Source: Prochlorococcus sp. AG-402-N10 (lineage in GTDB: Bacteria; Cyanobacteriota; Cyanobacteriia; PCC-6307; Cyanobiaceae). Taken from it: DNA of 64,000 nucleotides. Where the stretch lies: contig QCIU01000001.1 in the NCBI GenBank assembly GCA_003216465.1, positions 124,001 to 188,000 on the forward strand. The letters run 5' to 3'. The position numbers and the translations under genes were made by a program. Under the pieces are notes generated by a model. That model did no database searches. It saw only the letters and a list, made by a program, of their open reading frames with translations, and was not told the origin of the DNA. Of this stretch, positions 1-12,046 are shown in pieces; the stretch's first letter is position 1; each line of letters opens with the position of its first letter.

Positions 1-263
1 TTGAAAAAGCTTTAATTTCTCAAAAAATAGATAATAAAGGTTTGGATAATCTAGATAGGAAATTCTTGTCGTTTTTAAATCTTAATTTAAATTATCCAGT
101 TGGCTTAGATTCAATAGCTGCAGCTTTGGGAGAAGATTCTTCAATGTTGGAGTTTGTTGTTGAACCATATTTAATTCAAATTGGTTTTATCATAAGGACA
201 CCTCGTGGAAGAGTACTTACATCTTTAGGAAAAAAGTACATTAATTCTAAAAATGAAAATTAA
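1..263 (+). CDS. ruvB: Holliday junction branch-migration helicase RuvB, C-terminal fragment
   Basis: Only the last 86 or so codons are present; the frame is open from base 3 and the gene enters from outside the window. The visible part is the winged-helix DNA-binding domain of RuvB, recognised from the KGLD-x-LDR segment, the [11 protein letters not shown] stretch and the IRTPRGR motif close to the C-terminus, where the wing contacts DNA. RuvB is the hexameric AAA+ motor that, with RuvA, drives Holliday junction migration during recombinational repair. A TTG near base 42 is internal, not the start. The stop overlaps the next gene's ATG region by 11 bases. Confidence 0.93.
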   Translation, partial: EKALISQKIDNKGLDNLDRKFLSFLNLNLNYPVGLDSIAAALGEDSSMLEFVVEPYLIQIGFIIRTPRGRVLTSLGKKYINSKNEN

Positions 264-1041
264 AAAAAAAATTAAGAGTTACTTTTTATTGATTTTTATA
301 TTAATCAATATCTTTTATGTTAATCCAAGTTATTCATTAACTTCGAGGGAAGATTTATTTAAAAATTCATTAAATTTAAGTTCAAATGGAAATTTTAATC
401 TAGCTTTGCAGCAATGGAATAAGTATTTAGAGTTGTTTCCTGATGATGCTGCTGCTTTAAGTAATAGAGGAAATATAAAACTTGTTATTGGTGATCCCAA
501 AGGAGCAATAGAAGATCAAGATCATGCTATTGAATTAGATCCTGATGAATTAGATCCTTATATTAATAGAGGAATCGCAAAAGAATCTTTAGCTCTCTGG
601 TCAGACGCAAAAAAAGATTATTTGTATGTTATTGCAAAAGATAATGAGAATTTTTCAGCTTTGTATAATTTTGCAAATGTTGAAGGATCTTTATCAAATT
701 GGCAAAGTGCAAGGGATTTATTTTCTAAAGCTTCACAATCAAATCCTGGATTTGCTATGGCGAGATCAAGCATGGCTTTGGCAGACTACCAATTAGGAAA
801 TATAAAGGAATCAGAAAAAGAGCTTAAAAAATTGATCCGGCGTTATCCAACTTTTGCTGATGCAAGAGCAGCTTTAACAGCCTTACAGTGGTCTCAAGGA
901 ATATCTGGTGAAGCTGAAAGTAATTGGATTGCAGTAACTGAATTAGATCCAAGATATGTAGATGAAGAATGGCTAATAAATGTTAGACGATGGCCTCAAA
1001 AACCAACTAAAGATTTGATGAAATTTATTAGTCTAAATTGA
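253..1041 (+). CDS. secreted TPR-repeat protein
   Basis: A 262-residue protein with a basic N-terminus, a hydrophobic stretch (about residues 10-25) and a likely signal-peptidase site after a PSYS motif near residue 29, so it is probably exported to the periplasm or thylakoid lumen. There is no lipobox cysteine. The rest is helical and holds about five tetratricopeptide repeats (residues 35-235), with typical A-x-x-D/N-R-G-x-x-K and A-I-x-x-D-x-x-x-I-x-L-D-P patterns. TPR arrays mediate protein-protein contacts; the partner cannot be inferred. It overlaps the ruvB 3' end and runs directly into the M20 gene, so co-transcription is likely. Confidence 0.8.
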   Translation: MKIKKKIKSYFLLIFILINIFYVNPSYSLTSREDLFKNSLNLSSNGNFNLALQQWNKYLELFPDDAAALSNRGNIKLVIGDPKGAIEDQDHAIELDPDELDPYINRGIAKESLALWSDAKKDYLYVIAKDNENFSALYNFANVEGSLSNWQSARDLFSKASQSNPGFAMARSSMALADYQLGNIKESEKELKKLIRRYPTFADARAALTALQWSQGISGEAESNWIAVTELDPRYVDEEWLINVRRWPQKPTKDLMKFISLN

Positions 1042-1043
1042 AA

Positions 1044-2204
1044 ATGGATAGGGATATATTATTAAAAAAAATTGATTCACTTAATGATGAATTAATTAAT
1101 ATAAGAAGGCATATCCATTCACATCCAGAATTAAGTGGATTAGAAAATCAAACAGCAATTTTGGTAAGTGGTTATTTGAAAAATATTGGTTGGCGAGTTA
1201 CAGAATCTGTTGGTAGAACTGGAGTTGTTGCTGATTTTGGACCAACAGATAATGGTTTTATAGGTTTAAGAGTGGATATGGATGCCCTTCCAATTTATGA
1301 AAATACTAATTTAAGTTTTTCTTCAAAAATAGACGGAGTTATGCATGCTTGTGGACATGATTTACATACCTCTATTGGTCTAGGAGTAGCAAAAATTATT
1401 AAGAATTTAAAACTTAAATTTGGGACAAGAATTATTTTCCAACCCGCTGAAGAAATTGCGAGTGGTGCTAGGTGGATGATTGATGATGGTGTGACCAAGG
1501 GATTAAAACAAATTCTAGGAGTACACGTTTTCCCCGAATTGTTTGTCGGAACAATTGGAATTAAGGAAGGAAGTCTTACCGCAGCCGCAGGTCAGCTTAC
1601 TGTTGAGATAATAGGGAAATCAGGACATGGTGCAAGACCTCACGAAGGGGTAGATGCTATTTGGGCGGCATCTAAAGTGATCTCTGGAATTCAAGAAGCA
1701 ATAACAAGGAAATTAGATCCTTTAGATCCTCTTGTTATTACTTTTGGGAAAATTAATGGTGGTAATGCATATAATATTCTTTCCGAAAAGGTTAAGTTAA
1801 CTGGAACAGTAAGATGTACAAACATTAAATTATTTAAAGAGATGGATGATTGGCTTAATAATAATATTTCTGCTATCGCAAATAGTTGTGGAGCTGAAGC
1901 TAAAATAAAATTTAGAGAGATTACACCGCCTGTAAATAATGATTTTCAAATAAATAAGGTCTTAAGGGATTCGGCAATACGAATATTAGGTCATGAAAAT
2001 GTTATTGAATTGCAAAAACCGTCATTAGGAGCTGAAGATTTTGCCGAGTTTTTAAATGAAGTACCTGGAGCAATGTTTAGGCTTGGTGTTTCTAGAGAAA
2101 AAGGGTGTGCTCCACTACATAGTTCGGAATTTGATCCAGACGAAAGAGCTATAAATATAGGTATTAAAGTTATTACTGAAACCATAGTAAAATTGAATAA
2201 TTAG
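1044..2204 (+). CDS. M20-family metal-dependent amidohydrolase
   Basis: About 386 residues. It carries the metal-site signatures of the M20D amidohydrolase/carboxypeptidase family: RRHIHSHPELSG near the N-terminus, RVDMDALP, MHACGHDLHTS (Cys and His metal ligands), FQPAEE (catalytic and ligand Glu), a GVHVFP His, and LGAEDFAEF near the end. Relatives hydrolyse N-acyl amino acids (hippurate, IAA-amino acids, N-acetyl-diaminopimelate); the substrate here cannot be set from sequence. A TTG six bases upstream is also possible, but ATG at 1044 gives a normal N-terminus. The gene abuts the TPR protein stop. Confidence 0.88.
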   Translation: MDRDILLKKIDSLNDELINIRRHIHSHPELSGLENQTAILVSGYLKNIGWRVTESVGRTGVVADFGPTDNGFIGLRVDMDALPIYENTNLSFSSKIDGVMHACGHDLHTSIGLGVAKIIKNLKLKFGTRIIFQPAEEIASGARWMIDDGVTKGLKQILGVHVFPELFVGTIGIKEGSLTAAAGQLTVEIIGKSGHGARPHEGVDAIWAASKVISGIQEAITRKLDPLDPLVITFGKINGGNAYNILSEKVKLTGTVRCTNIKLFKEMDDWLNNNISAIANSCGAEAKIKFREITPPVNNDFQINKVLRDSAIRILGHENVIELQKPSLGAEDFAEFLNEVPGAMFRLGVSREKGCAPLHSSEFDPDERAINIGIKVITETIVKLNN

Positions 2205-2218
2205 TTTGTAAATTTTAT

Positions 2219-2434
2219 ATGAAATTTGAAAAAACATATATCTTTTCACTTGTTGCTCCTTTAATGATTCTTTTGTCAATAATAGGTTATATATCAAGGG
2301 AGGATAGTAAAAAGATTTTTTATTTACCAATTGGTTTAATGGGTATTTTTATAATTTCAGAGAAGGAATTAAGTAGAGGAGTAATGAGAAAAAATATTTT
2401 GAAAAAAATAAAATCTTATAAACAAGACAAATAA
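2219..2434 (+). CDS. small membrane protein, unknown function
   Basis: A 71-residue protein starting at a clear ATG 14 bases after the amidohydrolase. Residues 8-24 form one hydrophobic segment, and a second (about residues 34-46) follows a short polar loop, so two membrane passes are likely. The C-terminal 25 residues are rich in Lys and Arg and would lie in the cytoplasm by the positive-inside rule. I think it resembles a small cyanobacterial family of unknown function (possibly DUF3188), but this is a recollection, not a demonstrated match. Confidence 0.6.
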   Translation: MKFEKTYIFSLVAPLMILLSIIGYISREDSKKIFYLPIGLMGIFIISEKELSRGVMRKNILKKIKSYKQDK

Positions 2435-2502
2435 AAACATATTCTTTATTTTTAAGTAATAAAAGATGACTATTTTTTCAAAAAGAGCTATTTTCTAATT
2501 AA

Positions 2503-2584
2503 ACCTAGGGGTGCTAAGTAAATAGCTTAGCTGAGATCATACCCTTTGAACCTGACACAGTTAAAACTGACGAAGGAAAGTGGA
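2503..2584 (+). promoter_or_regulatory. TPP riboswitch (THI element) upstream of thiC
   Basis: The segment carries the conserved thi-box landmarks in order: a GGGGTGCT start, CTGAGATCATACCC (pyrimidine-sensing J/P region), TTTGAACCTGA, and a closing ACGAAGGAAAGT. These form the aptamer that binds thiamine pyrophosphate. It ends about 45 bases before the thiC ATG, as expected for feedback control of thiamine pyrimidine synthesis. No GC-rich hairpin with a U-run follows, so control of translation start is more likely than termination (inference). Confidence 0.95.
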
Positions 2585-2616
2585 ACTTTGATCAAACTCT
2601 AGTAATATCCATTTAA

Positions 2617-3999
<1,383 letters not shown>

Positions 4000-4006
4000 A
4001 AAAAGT

Positions 4007-6013
4007 TTATAAAATTTCTTTTGTTTTATTGACTACATTTTCAATAGTAAATCCAAAATTAGTCATACATTTTCCGCCAGGGGCTGAAGCTCCGAATCTA
4101 TCCATAGTAATACAAATTCCATCTAGACCAGTATATTTATGCCATCCGAATGAATGTGCAGCCTCAACTACAACTCTTTTTTTAATACTACTTGGCAAAA
4201 TACTTTCTTTATATGATTCATCTTGCTCTTCAAAGAGTTCCACACATGGCATTGAGATAACCCTAGTTTTCTTACCTAATTTTGAGATTTCTTTACTTGC
4301 TTCAATGCAAAGATTTAGTTCACTACCAGTACCAATAAATATTACATCGGGAGTGCCTTCACAATCGGAAATAATATATCCACCTAATGCAACTTTTTCG
4401 ATAGAGGTATTCCCTTGATTTGGCATAGCTTGTCTACTTAAGCAAAGTGCAGAAGGCCTTTTTCTGTTTTCAATAGCAATCTTGTAAGCTCCACTTGTTT
4501 CATTACCGTCTCCTGGTCTAAAAACAAGCATATTTGGCATTGCTCTTAGAGAAGGTATGGTTTCAACAGGTTGATGTGTTGGGCCATCTTCACCTACTCC
4601 AATTGAGTCATGAGTAAGTACATAAATGACTCCTAGTTCACTAAGAGCAGAGAGCCTCATTGACCCCCTCATGTAGTCTGCAAAAACGAGAAAGGTTCCT
4701 CCATAAGGTATTAGTCCACTATCGTGATAAGCAATCCCATTTAATATTGCAGCCATAGCATGCTCTCTTACACCAAAATGTAAATATCTCTTTTCAGGAG
4801 AATGTGCTTGAAATGACCCTGTTTCTCCTTTGATATCTGTGTAATTAGAGTGAGTTAAATCTGCAGATCCTCCAATTAATTCAGGAAGATTAGGTCCAAG
4901 AGCGCCCAGGCATATTTGAGAGTGTTTTCTTGTAGCTAAACCCTTATCATCAGGAGTATATGAAGGAAGTTCTGAATCCCAGCTCTCAGGCAATTCACCG
5001 TTGATCATTCTTTTTAATTCTGCACCTTCAGAAGGATATGTTTTCTGATATTCTTGAAATTTAAGATTCCATTTTTCCTCTGAATTTTCACCTTTAGTAA
5101 TAGCTTGTCTAAATTGAACATAAACTTCTTTAGGTATCTCAAAAGGAGGATATTCCCAATTTAAAAACTCTCGTGTTAAGGTAGCTTCTTCTTCTCCTAC
5201 TGCAGCCCCGTGAATACCTGCAGTATCTGACTTATTTGGAGATCCATAACCTATTATTGTAGAAATTTTAATTAAAGAAGGTTTGTCTTTTACTGATTTT
5301 GCAGTTTCAATTGCCCTAGTAATTCCTTTTACATCGTGATTACCATCCTCAACATGTTGCACATGCCATCCGTATGCTTCATATCTTTTTAAAACATCTT
5401 CTGTGAAGGAAACATCTGTTCTGCCATCAATCGTAATTTGATTATCATCATAAAGAGCAATTAATTTGCCAAGCTTAAGATGCCCAGCAAGGGAACATGC
5501 TTCAGATGCAATACCCTCTTGGTTGCAGCCATCACCCATAATGACGTAAGTATAATGGTCAACAATCTGACAATCTGCCTTATTAAATTTTGCTGCTAGA
5601 TGTGTTTCTGCGATTGCCAAACCAACTGCGTTTGAAATTCCTGCACCAAGTGGTCCTGCGGTTACCTCGACACCTTCAGTCTCAAATGTTTCGGGATGAC
5701 CTGGTGTTTTAGATCCCCATTGCCTAAACTCTTTGATATCTTCAATTGAAACTGATTTATAACCTGTTAGGTGTAATAGAGAATATAACAACATACAACC
5801 ATGACCAGCTGACAAAACAAAGCGATCTCTATTAAACCATTTCGGATTATTAGGATTATGATTAAGAATATTGTGCCATAATGCATAACCCATTGGAGCA
5901 CAGCCCATAGGTAAGCCAGGATGCCCACTGTTAGACTTATTTACTGCATCTACAGCTAACATTCTTATGCTATTTACACAGAGTGATTCTAAAGAAACAG
6001 ATGCAGCGACCAT
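4007..6013 (-). CDS. tktA: transketolase
   Basis: 668 residues, full length. Transketolase moves two-carbon units between sugar phosphates in the Calvin-Benson and oxidative pentose phosphate pathways. Visible motifs: the [10 protein letters not shown] substrate loop (residues 28-37), the thiamine-diphosphate motif beginning GDGCNQEG (160-167) and closing near DDN (189-191), GREHA-like VREHAM in the pyrimidine domain, and [11 protein letters not shown]. Transcription follows acpP and fabF on the same strand, a common cyanobacterial order; the gap to fabF is about 42 bases. Confidence 0.98.
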   Translation of the reverse strand: MVAASVSLESLCVNSIRMLAVDAVNKSNSGHPGLPMGCAPMGYALWHNILNHNPNNPKWFNRDRFVLSAGHGCMLLYSLLHLTGYKSVSIEDIKEFRQWGSKTPGHPETFETEGVEVTAGPLGAGISNAVGLAIAETHLAAKFNKADCQIVDHYTYVIMGDGCNQEGIASEACSLAGHLKLGKLIALYDDNQITIDGRTDVSFTEDVLKRYEAYGWHVQHVEDGNHDVKGITRAIETAKSVKDKPSLIKISTIIGYGSPNKSDTAGIHGAAVGEEEATLTREFLNWEYPPFEIPKEVYVQFRQAITKGENSEEKWNLKFQEYQKTYPSEGAELKRMINGELPESWDSELPSYTPDDKGLATRKHSQICLGALGPNLPELIGGSADLTHSNYTDIKGETGSFQAHSPEKRYLHFGVREHAMAAILNGIAYHDSGLIPYGGTFLVFADYMRGSMRLSALSELGVIYVLTHDSIGVGEDGPTHQPVETIPSLRAMPNMLVFRPGDGNETSGAYKIAIENRKRPSALCLSRQAMPNQGNTSIEKVALGGYIISDCEGTPDVIFIGTGSELNLCIEASKEISKLGKKTRVISMPCVELFEEQDESYKESILPSSIKKRVVVEAAHSFGWHKYTGLDGICITMDRFGASAPGGKCMTNFGFTIENVVNKTKEIL

Positions 6014-6055
6014 TGTTTTAAATAAGGTAAGTTTGGAATACAGAATTGGTTATCA

Positions 6056-7300
6056 TCAATCAAGTTTGCTAAAAGCTAAACAAACGTTGTGACCACCAAA
6101 GCCGAATGAATTAGAAAGAGCAACTCTTATTTGAGCATCTCTAGCATTATTGGGTACATAATCAAGATCACAATCTGGATCTCGATTGACGTAATTTATT
6201 GTAGGAGGGATAAAATTATGTGTCAAAGAGAGTATACAAGCTACTGCTTCTATACCTCCAGAACCCCCTAAGAGATGACCAGTCATCGACTTAGTAGAGC
6301 TTACAGGAATAAGGTAAGATTTGTCTTTAAAAATAGATTTAATTGCAGAAGTTTCATTTTTGTCATTTGCTGAAGTGCTAGTTCCATGAGCGTTTATATA
6401 ATCAACTTGATCAATGTTGATAGAACCATCTTTAATGGCAAGGTGAATTGCTGCAGCTCCCCCAGTTCCACCTGGAGAAGGTGCAGTGATGTGATGAGCA
6501 TCACAAGTTGTTCCATAGCCAATAATTTCAGCATAGATTTTTGCACCCCTTTTTTTTGCATTTTCAAGGGTTTCCATAACAAGAATGCCGGATCCTTCTC
6601 CAATTACAAATCCATCTCTTTCAGCATCAAAAGGCCTACTTGCAGTCTGTGGGCTTTCATTTCTTAAAGAAAGAGCTTTTGCACTTGCAAAACCTGCTAC
6701 TCCAAGTGGTGTAATACTTGCTTCTGCTCCTCCACAAATCATTGCATCTGCTTTTCCCAGTTGTAATAATCTAAAAGAATCTCCAATAGCATTTGATCCC
6801 GCTGCGCAGGCTGTTGAGACAGCTGAGCTTGGACCTTTTGCTCCCAAAGCTATAGCAGCTAGTCCTGTTGCCATATTTGGAATCATCATTGGGACCGTAA
6901 ATGGGCTTACTCTTTTTGGACCTTTAAGACTCAATATTTGAGCTTGACTTTCCATTGTTAATAAACCTCCAACACCAGAGCCGATAATTACTCCAACTCT
7001 TGCTGCATTGGCTTCATTTATTTCAAGTCCAGAATCATTAAAAGCTTGCTTTGCAGCGATTACTCCAAATTGAGAAAAGCGATCCCACCTTTTTGATTCC
7101 TTAAGTTCAATAAATTTTTCCGATTGAAGATTTTTAACTTCTGCTGCAAATTTGCAGGGATGTTGTTCAGCATTAAAGAGAGTAATATCTGAAACTCCAT
7201 TTACCCCTTTTTGAAGGCCGAGTAAATATTCATCAATGTTATTACCAATTGGAGTAACTGCTCCGATACCAGTAATAACTACTCGATGGAAATTTGGCAT
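6056..7300 (-). CDS. fabF: 3-oxoacyl-[acyl-carrier-protein] synthase II
   Basis: The condensing enzyme that extends acyl-ACP with malonyl-ACP in type II fatty acid synthesis. 414 residues from the ATG giving MPNFHRVVITG; a TTG two codons upstream is possible but would leave almost no gap to acpP. The Cys-His-His triad is visible: Cys165 in STACAAG, His in INAHGTST, and His in the GHLLGGSGG motif. Directly downstream of acpP (6 bases), so the carrier and its synthase should be co-expressed. Confidence 0.98.
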   Translation of the reverse strand: MPNFHRVVITGIGAVTPIGNNIDEYLLGLQKGVNGVSDITLFNAEQHPCKFAAEVKNLQSEKFIELKESKRWDRFSQFGVIAAKQAFNDSGLEINEANAARVGVIIGSGVGGLLTMESQAQILSLKGPKRVSPFTVPMMIPNMATGLAAIALGAKGPSSAVSTACAAGSNAIGDSFRLLQLGKADAMICGGAEASITPLGVAGFASAKALSLRNESPQTASRPFDAERDGFVIGEGSGILVMETLENAKKRGAKIYAEIIGYGTTCDAHHITAPSPGGTGGAAAIHLAIKDGSINIDQVDYINAHGTSTSANDKNETSAIKSIFKDKSYLIPVSSTKSMTGHLLGGSGGIEAVACILSLTHNFIPPTINYVNRDPDCDLDYVPNNARDAQIRVALSNSFGFGGHNVCLAFSKLD

Positions 7301-7306
7301 CCTCAA

Positions 7307-7549
7307 TTAACCTTTCTTATCTTCGATGAATTTAACAGCGTCTCCAACTGTCGCGATACCTTCAGCAGCTTCATCAGGTATTTCGATATCAAATGCTTCT
7401 TCTAGAGCCATTACTAGCTCAACAGTGTCTAGCGAGTCTGCGCCTAAATCGTTTTGGAAATTTGAATCAGATTTAACTTCGCCTAGTTCAACACTTAGTT
7501 GCTCAGAAACAATAGAGCAAACTTTTTGAAGGGTTTCTTCTTGTGACAT
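7307..7549 (-). CDS. acpP: acyl carrier protein
   Basis: An 80-residue acidic carrier protein with the phosphopantetheine attachment motif [12 protein letters not shown]; the modified serine is Ser39. Acidic helix II ([18 protein letters not shown]) is typical of fatty-acid ACPs. First gene of the minus-strand group acpP-fabF-tktA, divergent from psaC; the 134-base gap between them should hold both promoters. Confidence 0.98.
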   Translation of the reverse strand: MSQEETLQKVCSIVSEQLSVELGEVKSDSNFQNDLGADSLDTVELVMALEEAFDIEIPDEAAEGIATVGDAVKFIEDKKG

Positions 7550-7629
7550 AGTTTATGAAATTTATTGTTTATCTATAAGAGTTTATGCCCTAGAGTTAAC
7601 AAGAGTGAAGCATATCTTAATTTTTTTAA

Positions 7630-7929
<300 letters not shown>

Positions 7930-8012
7930 AATATTTATAGTGCAGTTATATTAGAGTCCATGTTTTATAAAATATTAAATTTTTTTCAATATAATTGAAA
8001 AAAATTATTTGT

Positions 8013-9908
8013 ATGTGTGGCATAGTCGCTGTTACTGGTTATAAAAAAGCATTACCATTACTAATTAATGGACTAGAGAAACTCGAATATAGAGGCTATG
8101 ATTCTGCTGGAATTGCTGTAATAAATCCTGACACAAAGAATATTATATGTAATAAAGCAGAAGGAAAACTTACAAATCTTTTAAATAATATAAGCAATAA
8201 ACATATTCATGGAACTGTTGGAATAGGACATACACGTTGGGCCACTCACGGAAAACCTGAAGTAAAGAATGCACATCCTCATATTGATAGTTCAGGCAAA
8301 GTTGCAGTTGTCCAAAATGGGATTATTGAAAATTATCAAGAATTAAAAGATAAGTTAGAAAAAGAAGGAATAAGATTTAATTCTGATACTGATACAGAAG
8401 TCATACCACATCTTATTCAAAAGGAACTACTGGCTTTAAATAAACTAAATCTTGAGAAGAATGGGTCAACTTTGTTGGTTGCATTAAGAAACGTCATTTC
8501 TGATTTAGAAGGATCTTATGCTCTTGCAGTTTTATGGGCCGATGCCCCTGATTCATTAGTAGTAGCTAGGAAGCAGGCACCGTTAATAATTGGCTTAGGG
8601 GAAGGAGAATTTATATGTGCAAGTGATACCCCTGCAATTGCGAATTTTACAAAGATAATTTTACCTTTAGAGGATGAGGAAATAGCTCTTTTAACTCCTC
8701 TCGGTATAGAAATTTATGACTCAAATAATGAGAGACAATATCGTAATCCAATTCATTTACATGTTTCGGAACAAGTAATTGATAAAAAAGACTATAAACA
8801 TTATATGTTAAAGGAAATATATGATCAGCCTGATACAGCGAAATATTGGATAGAAAAGTTCTTATTTAAAGATTCCAAGACTGGTCAATATCAGATTGAT
8901 TACCCCTTTGATACGGAATTTTTTGAGTCTATTGAGAGAATTGAAATTGTTGCTTGTGGTACAAGTAAACATGCTGCTATGGTGGGTAGTTTTTTGTTAG
9001 AACAATTCTCCGGTATTCCCACAAATGTTTTCTATGCGAGTGAATTTAGATACTCTCCACCACCATTACTTCCCAATACTTTAACAATTGGAGTAACTCA
9101 ATCTGGAGAAACTGCTGATACTATCGCTGCTATAAATATGGAAATAAAAAGGAGATCTTCAATGAGTGATGAGAAATATAAACCAAATTTAGTAGCAATT
9201 ACAAACAGAATGGAAAGCTCAATTGGACGACAAATTTCAAATATAATTGATATTGGAGCGGGTGTAGAGATTGGAGTAGCTGCCACCAAAACTTTTTTTG
9301 CTCAATTACTTTCTTTTTATGGATTAGCTATTAAATTTGCTCAAATTAAAGGTACGCAAAATAATGAGATTATTAATCAATTAATTTCTGAATTAACCAA
9401 ATTACCGCCATTAATAGAAGAACTTTTAGAAAAACATAACAAAACCTCTGAAAAACTTGCTCATGATTTTTTTAATATTAAAGATGTCATTTTTTTGGGA
9501 AGAGGCATAAATTATCCCATTGCACTTGAGGGAGCCTTGAAGTTAAAGGAAATTAGTTATATTCATGCGGCAGGTTATCCTGCTGGCGAAATGAAGCATG
9601 GACCAATAGCTCTTTTAGATAAAAAAGTTCCTGTAATATCAATAGCAACTCCAGGAGTAGTATTTGATAAGGTTATAAGTAATGCACAAGAAGCAAAAGC
9701 TAGAGATTCTTATTTAATTGGTATTGCGCCGGAATGTAAAGGGACAGAAATTTTTGATTATTTAATGATGATACCCGAAACAAATGAGTGGATTTCGCCT
9801 TTACTAGCAATTGTACCTCTTCAATTATTGAGTTATCACATTGCTGCTCATAGAGGGCTTGATGTAGATCAGCCACGAAATCTAGCTAAAAGTGTCACAG
9901 TAGAATAA
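8013..9908 (+). CDS. glmS: glutamine-fructose-6-phosphate aminotransferase (isomerizing)
   Basis: GlmS makes glucosamine-6-phosphate from fructose-6-phosphate and glutamine, the entry to peptidoglycan and lipopolysaccharide amino sugars. I chose the ATG at 8013 because the N-terminal nucleophile hydrolase needs Cys as residue 2 (MCGIVAV); the longer TTG version adds six residues and would block catalysis. The glutaminase domain (about 1-240) has GIGHTRWATHG and QNGIIENYQEL; two SIS sugar-isomerase domains follow, with CGTSKHAAM, TQSGETADT and a C-terminal DQPRNLAKSVTVE. 631 residues, full length. Confidence 0.98.
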   Translation: MCGIVAVTGYKKALPLLINGLEKLEYRGYDSAGIAVINPDTKNIICNKAEGKLTNLLNNISNKHIHGTVGIGHTRWATHGKPEVKNAHPHIDSSGKVAVVQNGIIENYQELKDKLEKEGIRFNSDTDTEVIPHLIQKELLALNKLNLEKNGSTLLVALRNVISDLEGSYALAVLWADAPDSLVVARKQAPLIIGLGEGEFICASDTPAIANFTKIILPLEDEEIALLTPLGIEIYDSNNERQYRNPIHLHVSEQVIDKKDYKHYMLKEIYDQPDTAKYWIEKFLFKDSKTGQYQIDYPFDTEFFESIERIEIVACGTSKHAAMVGSFLLEQFSGIPTNVFYASEFRYSPPPLLPNTLTIGVTQSGETADTIAAINMEIKRRSSMSDEKYKPNLVAITNRMESSIGRQISNIIDIGAGVEIGVAATKTFFAQLLSFYGLAIKFAQIKGTQNNEIINQLISELTKLPPLIEELLEKHNKTSEKLAHDFFNIKDVIFLGRGINYPIALEGALKLKEISYIHAAGYPAGEMKHGPIALLDKKVPVISIATPGVVFDKVISNAQEAKARDSYLIGIAPECKGTEIFDYLMMIPETNEWISPLLAIVPLQLLSYHIAAHRGLDVDQPRNLAKSVTVE

Positions 9909-9953
9909 AAAGATTAAATTTTCCAATTGAAAATAATAATATAAAAAGTAAAT

Positions 9954-10493
9954 TTATAGTTCTAACAGACCTGGAGGAGGAGTAATTATTAAAAATGTAT
10001 TTTCGATATCTACTACTGGAATAATTTCCTTAACAAATGGCACGAGAACTCTTTTATTATTTTTCAAAAGTTTAATTACAAGTAAATTATTTTTTTCGTT
10101 TTCTAGATTAATAACTTTTCCTATTACATTTAATTTATTATTTTCTAAGATTTTGACTTTTAAATTAATTAGTTCCGTTAAGTGAAATTCTTCCTTTTTT
10201 AATTTTGGGATGTCATCAACTTTGACAAGAATCTTATATTCTTTTAAGTTTTCTGCTTGATTTCTATTATTTATTCCTTTAAGTGAGATAATAAAGTACT
10301 GTTTACCAGGTTGTTTAAATCCAGAAGAAAGTTCTATTTCTAAGGGGATCTCTTTTTCTTTTTGTATCCAACGTATACCTGGTTTAGTAAATCTTTCTTC
10401 AAAATCACTATATGACTTAACTTTAAGTTTTCCATTAATTCCGTGAGGAGATGTTATTAATCCAACAACCAACCATTCGTTATGATTTATCAT
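9954..10493 (-). CDS. rimM: ribosome maturation factor RimM
   Basis: 179 residues with the RimM N-terminal barrel ([29 protein letters not shown]) and a C-terminal PRC-barrel-like domain ending [29 protein letters not shown]. RimM binds ribosomal protein S19 and assists maturation of the 30S head. The two middle segments are very Lys/Asn-rich, in keeping with the AT bias. Divergent from ndhS, with 22 bases between the two starts. Confidence 0.93.
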   Translation of the reverse strand: MINHNEWLVVGLITSPHGINGKLKVKSYSDFEERFTKPGIRWIQKEKEIPLEIELSSGFKQPGKQYFIISLKGINNRNQAENLKEYKILVKVDDIPKLKKEEFHLTELINLKVKILENNKLNVIGKVINLENEKNNLLVIKLLKNNKRVLVPFVKEIIPVVDIENTFLIITPPPGLLEL

Positions 10494-10515
10494 AGTAAGT
10501 AGATAAATTTATTTT

Positions 10516-10701
10516 ATGGAATTATCGAGTAAACCAATACTTCCAGGTTCTATAGTAATAGTTAGAGATGTTAATTCTATTTACAGAGGATATAAAGGGT
10601 TTGTTCAGAGAGTTACTAGCAAAACCGCTGCAGTTCTTTTTGAAGGAGGTAATTGGGACAAGATAGTAACTTTTCAATTAACTAATTTAGAACAGGTTTG
10701 A
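10516..10701 (+). CDS. ndhS: NDH-1 complex subunit S (ferredoxin-docking)
   Basis: A 61-residue SH3-like protein. The C-terminal half, LFEGGNWDK followed by VTF-x-L-x-x-LE, matches cyanobacterial NdhS, the small subunit that forms the ferredoxin-binding site of the photosynthetic NDH-1 complex in cyclic electron flow around photosystem I. Its length is right for the family. Convergent with rnc, with only 4 bases between the stops. Confidence 0.85.
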   Translation: MELSSKPILPGSIVIVRDVNSIYRGYKGFVQRVTSKTAAVLFEGGNWDKIVTFQLTNLEQV

Positions 10702-10705
10702 AGAA

Positions 10706-11452
10706 TTAATTTTTTTTAAGAAATATTTTTTCTATCAGAATACTAGCTGCATTTTTTTCAGCGTTTTTATGAGATTTTCCAAAACAGCAAGCTTCTTTTG
10801 ATCCATTAATATAAATCTCACAAAAGAATCTTTTTGGGTCTCCATGATTTTGTGATACTTCATTCACTTTATATACGGGTAAATCGAATCCTTGCCTTTG
10901 GCACCATTCTTGTAATGAAGATTTAGCATTAAATTTGTATGGTGCTTTTAAAAATATTTCCGAATCTTTTTCCCAAAAATTATCGAGCCATAGATTGACT
11001 TCTTTAATTGAATTGAAACATTTATATATTGCACCGATTAACGCTTCGGTAGTTTCCGCAATAATAGTATCTTTTGAATTCTTATCATTAATTGCTTTGA
11101 AACCTTTTATTATTACTTTGTCTATAAAAATTTTTTTACCTAATTGAGTTAACCATTCATCACTTACTATTTGAGCTCTTAGCTCTGATCTATTGCCAAC
11201 ACTCATATTCTTATATTTTCTATCTATAAAATCTGAAGCTGATAATCTGAGAACAGCATCTCCAAAGAATTCTAATTTTTCGTAATTTATTATCTTATTA
11301 CTAGAAGAGTGTGTTAAAGCTTCATTAAAAGTTTGAATAATTAATTGATCTTTAGAATTTATTATTTCGATAAATCTTGCTGATTTAATATCTAGTGAAT
11401 TTAAAAACTTAATAATTTGTTCAATTCTTTTTTCATTAATTAAGTTATCCAT
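10706..11452 (-). CDS. rnc: ribonuclease III
   Basis: 248 residues. The endonuclease domain carries the family signature EKLEFFGDAVLRL with the catalytic acidic residues, and a second acidic motif ETTEALIGAIY. The double-stranded RNA-binding domain (about 170-245) has AKSSLQEWCQRQ and ends with a Lys/Ala-rich AEKNAAS helix. RNase III processes rRNA precursors and structured mRNAs. It lies just downstream, on the same strand, of the RNase P RNA gene, placing two RNA-processing genes together. Confidence 0.95.
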   Translation of the reverse strand: MDNLINEKRIEQIIKFLNSLDIKSARFIEIINSKDQLIIQTFNEALTHSSSNKIINYEKLEFFGDAVLRLSASDFIDRKYKNMSVGNRSELRAQIVSDEWLTQLGKKIFIDKVIIKGFKAINDKNSKDTIIAETTEALIGAIYKCFNSIKEVNLWLDNFWEKDSEIFLKAPYKFNAKSSLQEWCQRQGFDLPVYKVNEVSQNHGDPKRFFCEIYINGSKEACCFGKSHKNAEKNAASILIEKIFLKKN

Positions 11453-11478
11453 TTTAATTAAATATTTACATTAATTTA

Positions 11479-11856
11479 GAAAGCAGGGCATAAGCCGGGT
11501 TCTGTTCATCTTTTTAAGATGGGCAATCATCTATCTAGGACTGGAATTACTTCACAGCCTCAAGCGGCGCTTAACAAGTAGATTTTTAATGGCCATAGAT
11601 CTACTCAGCCTTGCTCCCAGCCGGGGTTTACCTAGCCAACACTTCTCAATGTTGCTGGTGCGCTCTTACCGCACCCTTGCACCCTTACCATACAAAAAAG
11701 TATTAGGCGGTATGTTTCTGTGGCACTATCCTCACGGTTGCCCGCACTGGGAATTACCCAGCAAGCCTGACCATATGGGAGCCCGGACTTTCCTCAAAAA
11801 GGGTTTTATTTTGAAAACAAAATAAAACTTTTTTGCGATTGCCTCTCCTGCTTTCA
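11479..11856 (-). ncRNA. rnpB: RNase P RNA, type A (RnpB)
   Basis: The catalytic RNA of ribonuclease P, which matures tRNA 5' ends. Read on the minus strand it contains the universally conserved GAGGAAAGTCCGGGCTCCC block near its 5' third and the ACAGAACCCGGCTTA block near the 3' end. The 5' GAAAGCAGG and 3' CCTGCTTTC ends pair to form helix P1 and fix the ends to within a base or two. Short open frames across it are spurious. It is flanked by rnc and tRNA-Arg. Confidence 0.96.
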
Positions 11857-11893
11857 TTTAGCATAATGCTTATTACGCTAAAAAACATCTGTT

Positions 11894-11967
<74 letters not shown>

Positions 11968-12046
11968 TTAAAGTTAATAAACTATATGTAGTATGTGTGC
12001 AAACTTGCCACTCTCTAGCTAGCGTGTAATTAGTAATTAAGCTTTT

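Noticed and set aside
4029-4418. 129-codon frame antisense to tktA
   Set aside because: Shadow of the highly conserved transketolase frame.
6585-6941. 118-codon frame antisense to fabF
   Set aside because: A shadow of a conserved gene, with low-complexity Ala/Pro/Ile content and no family match.
7995-8012. TTG start for glmS six codons upstream
   Set aside because: The enzyme needs Cys at position 2 as N-terminal nucleophile, which the ATG at 8013 gives.
7930-8012. Terminator after psaC
   Set aside because: AT-rich with some self-complementarity and a T-run, but no convincing stem could be defined.
11589-11825. Open frame across the RNase P RNA gene
   Set aside because: It is opposite a fully recognisable rnpB with conserved blocks; no protein family resemblance.
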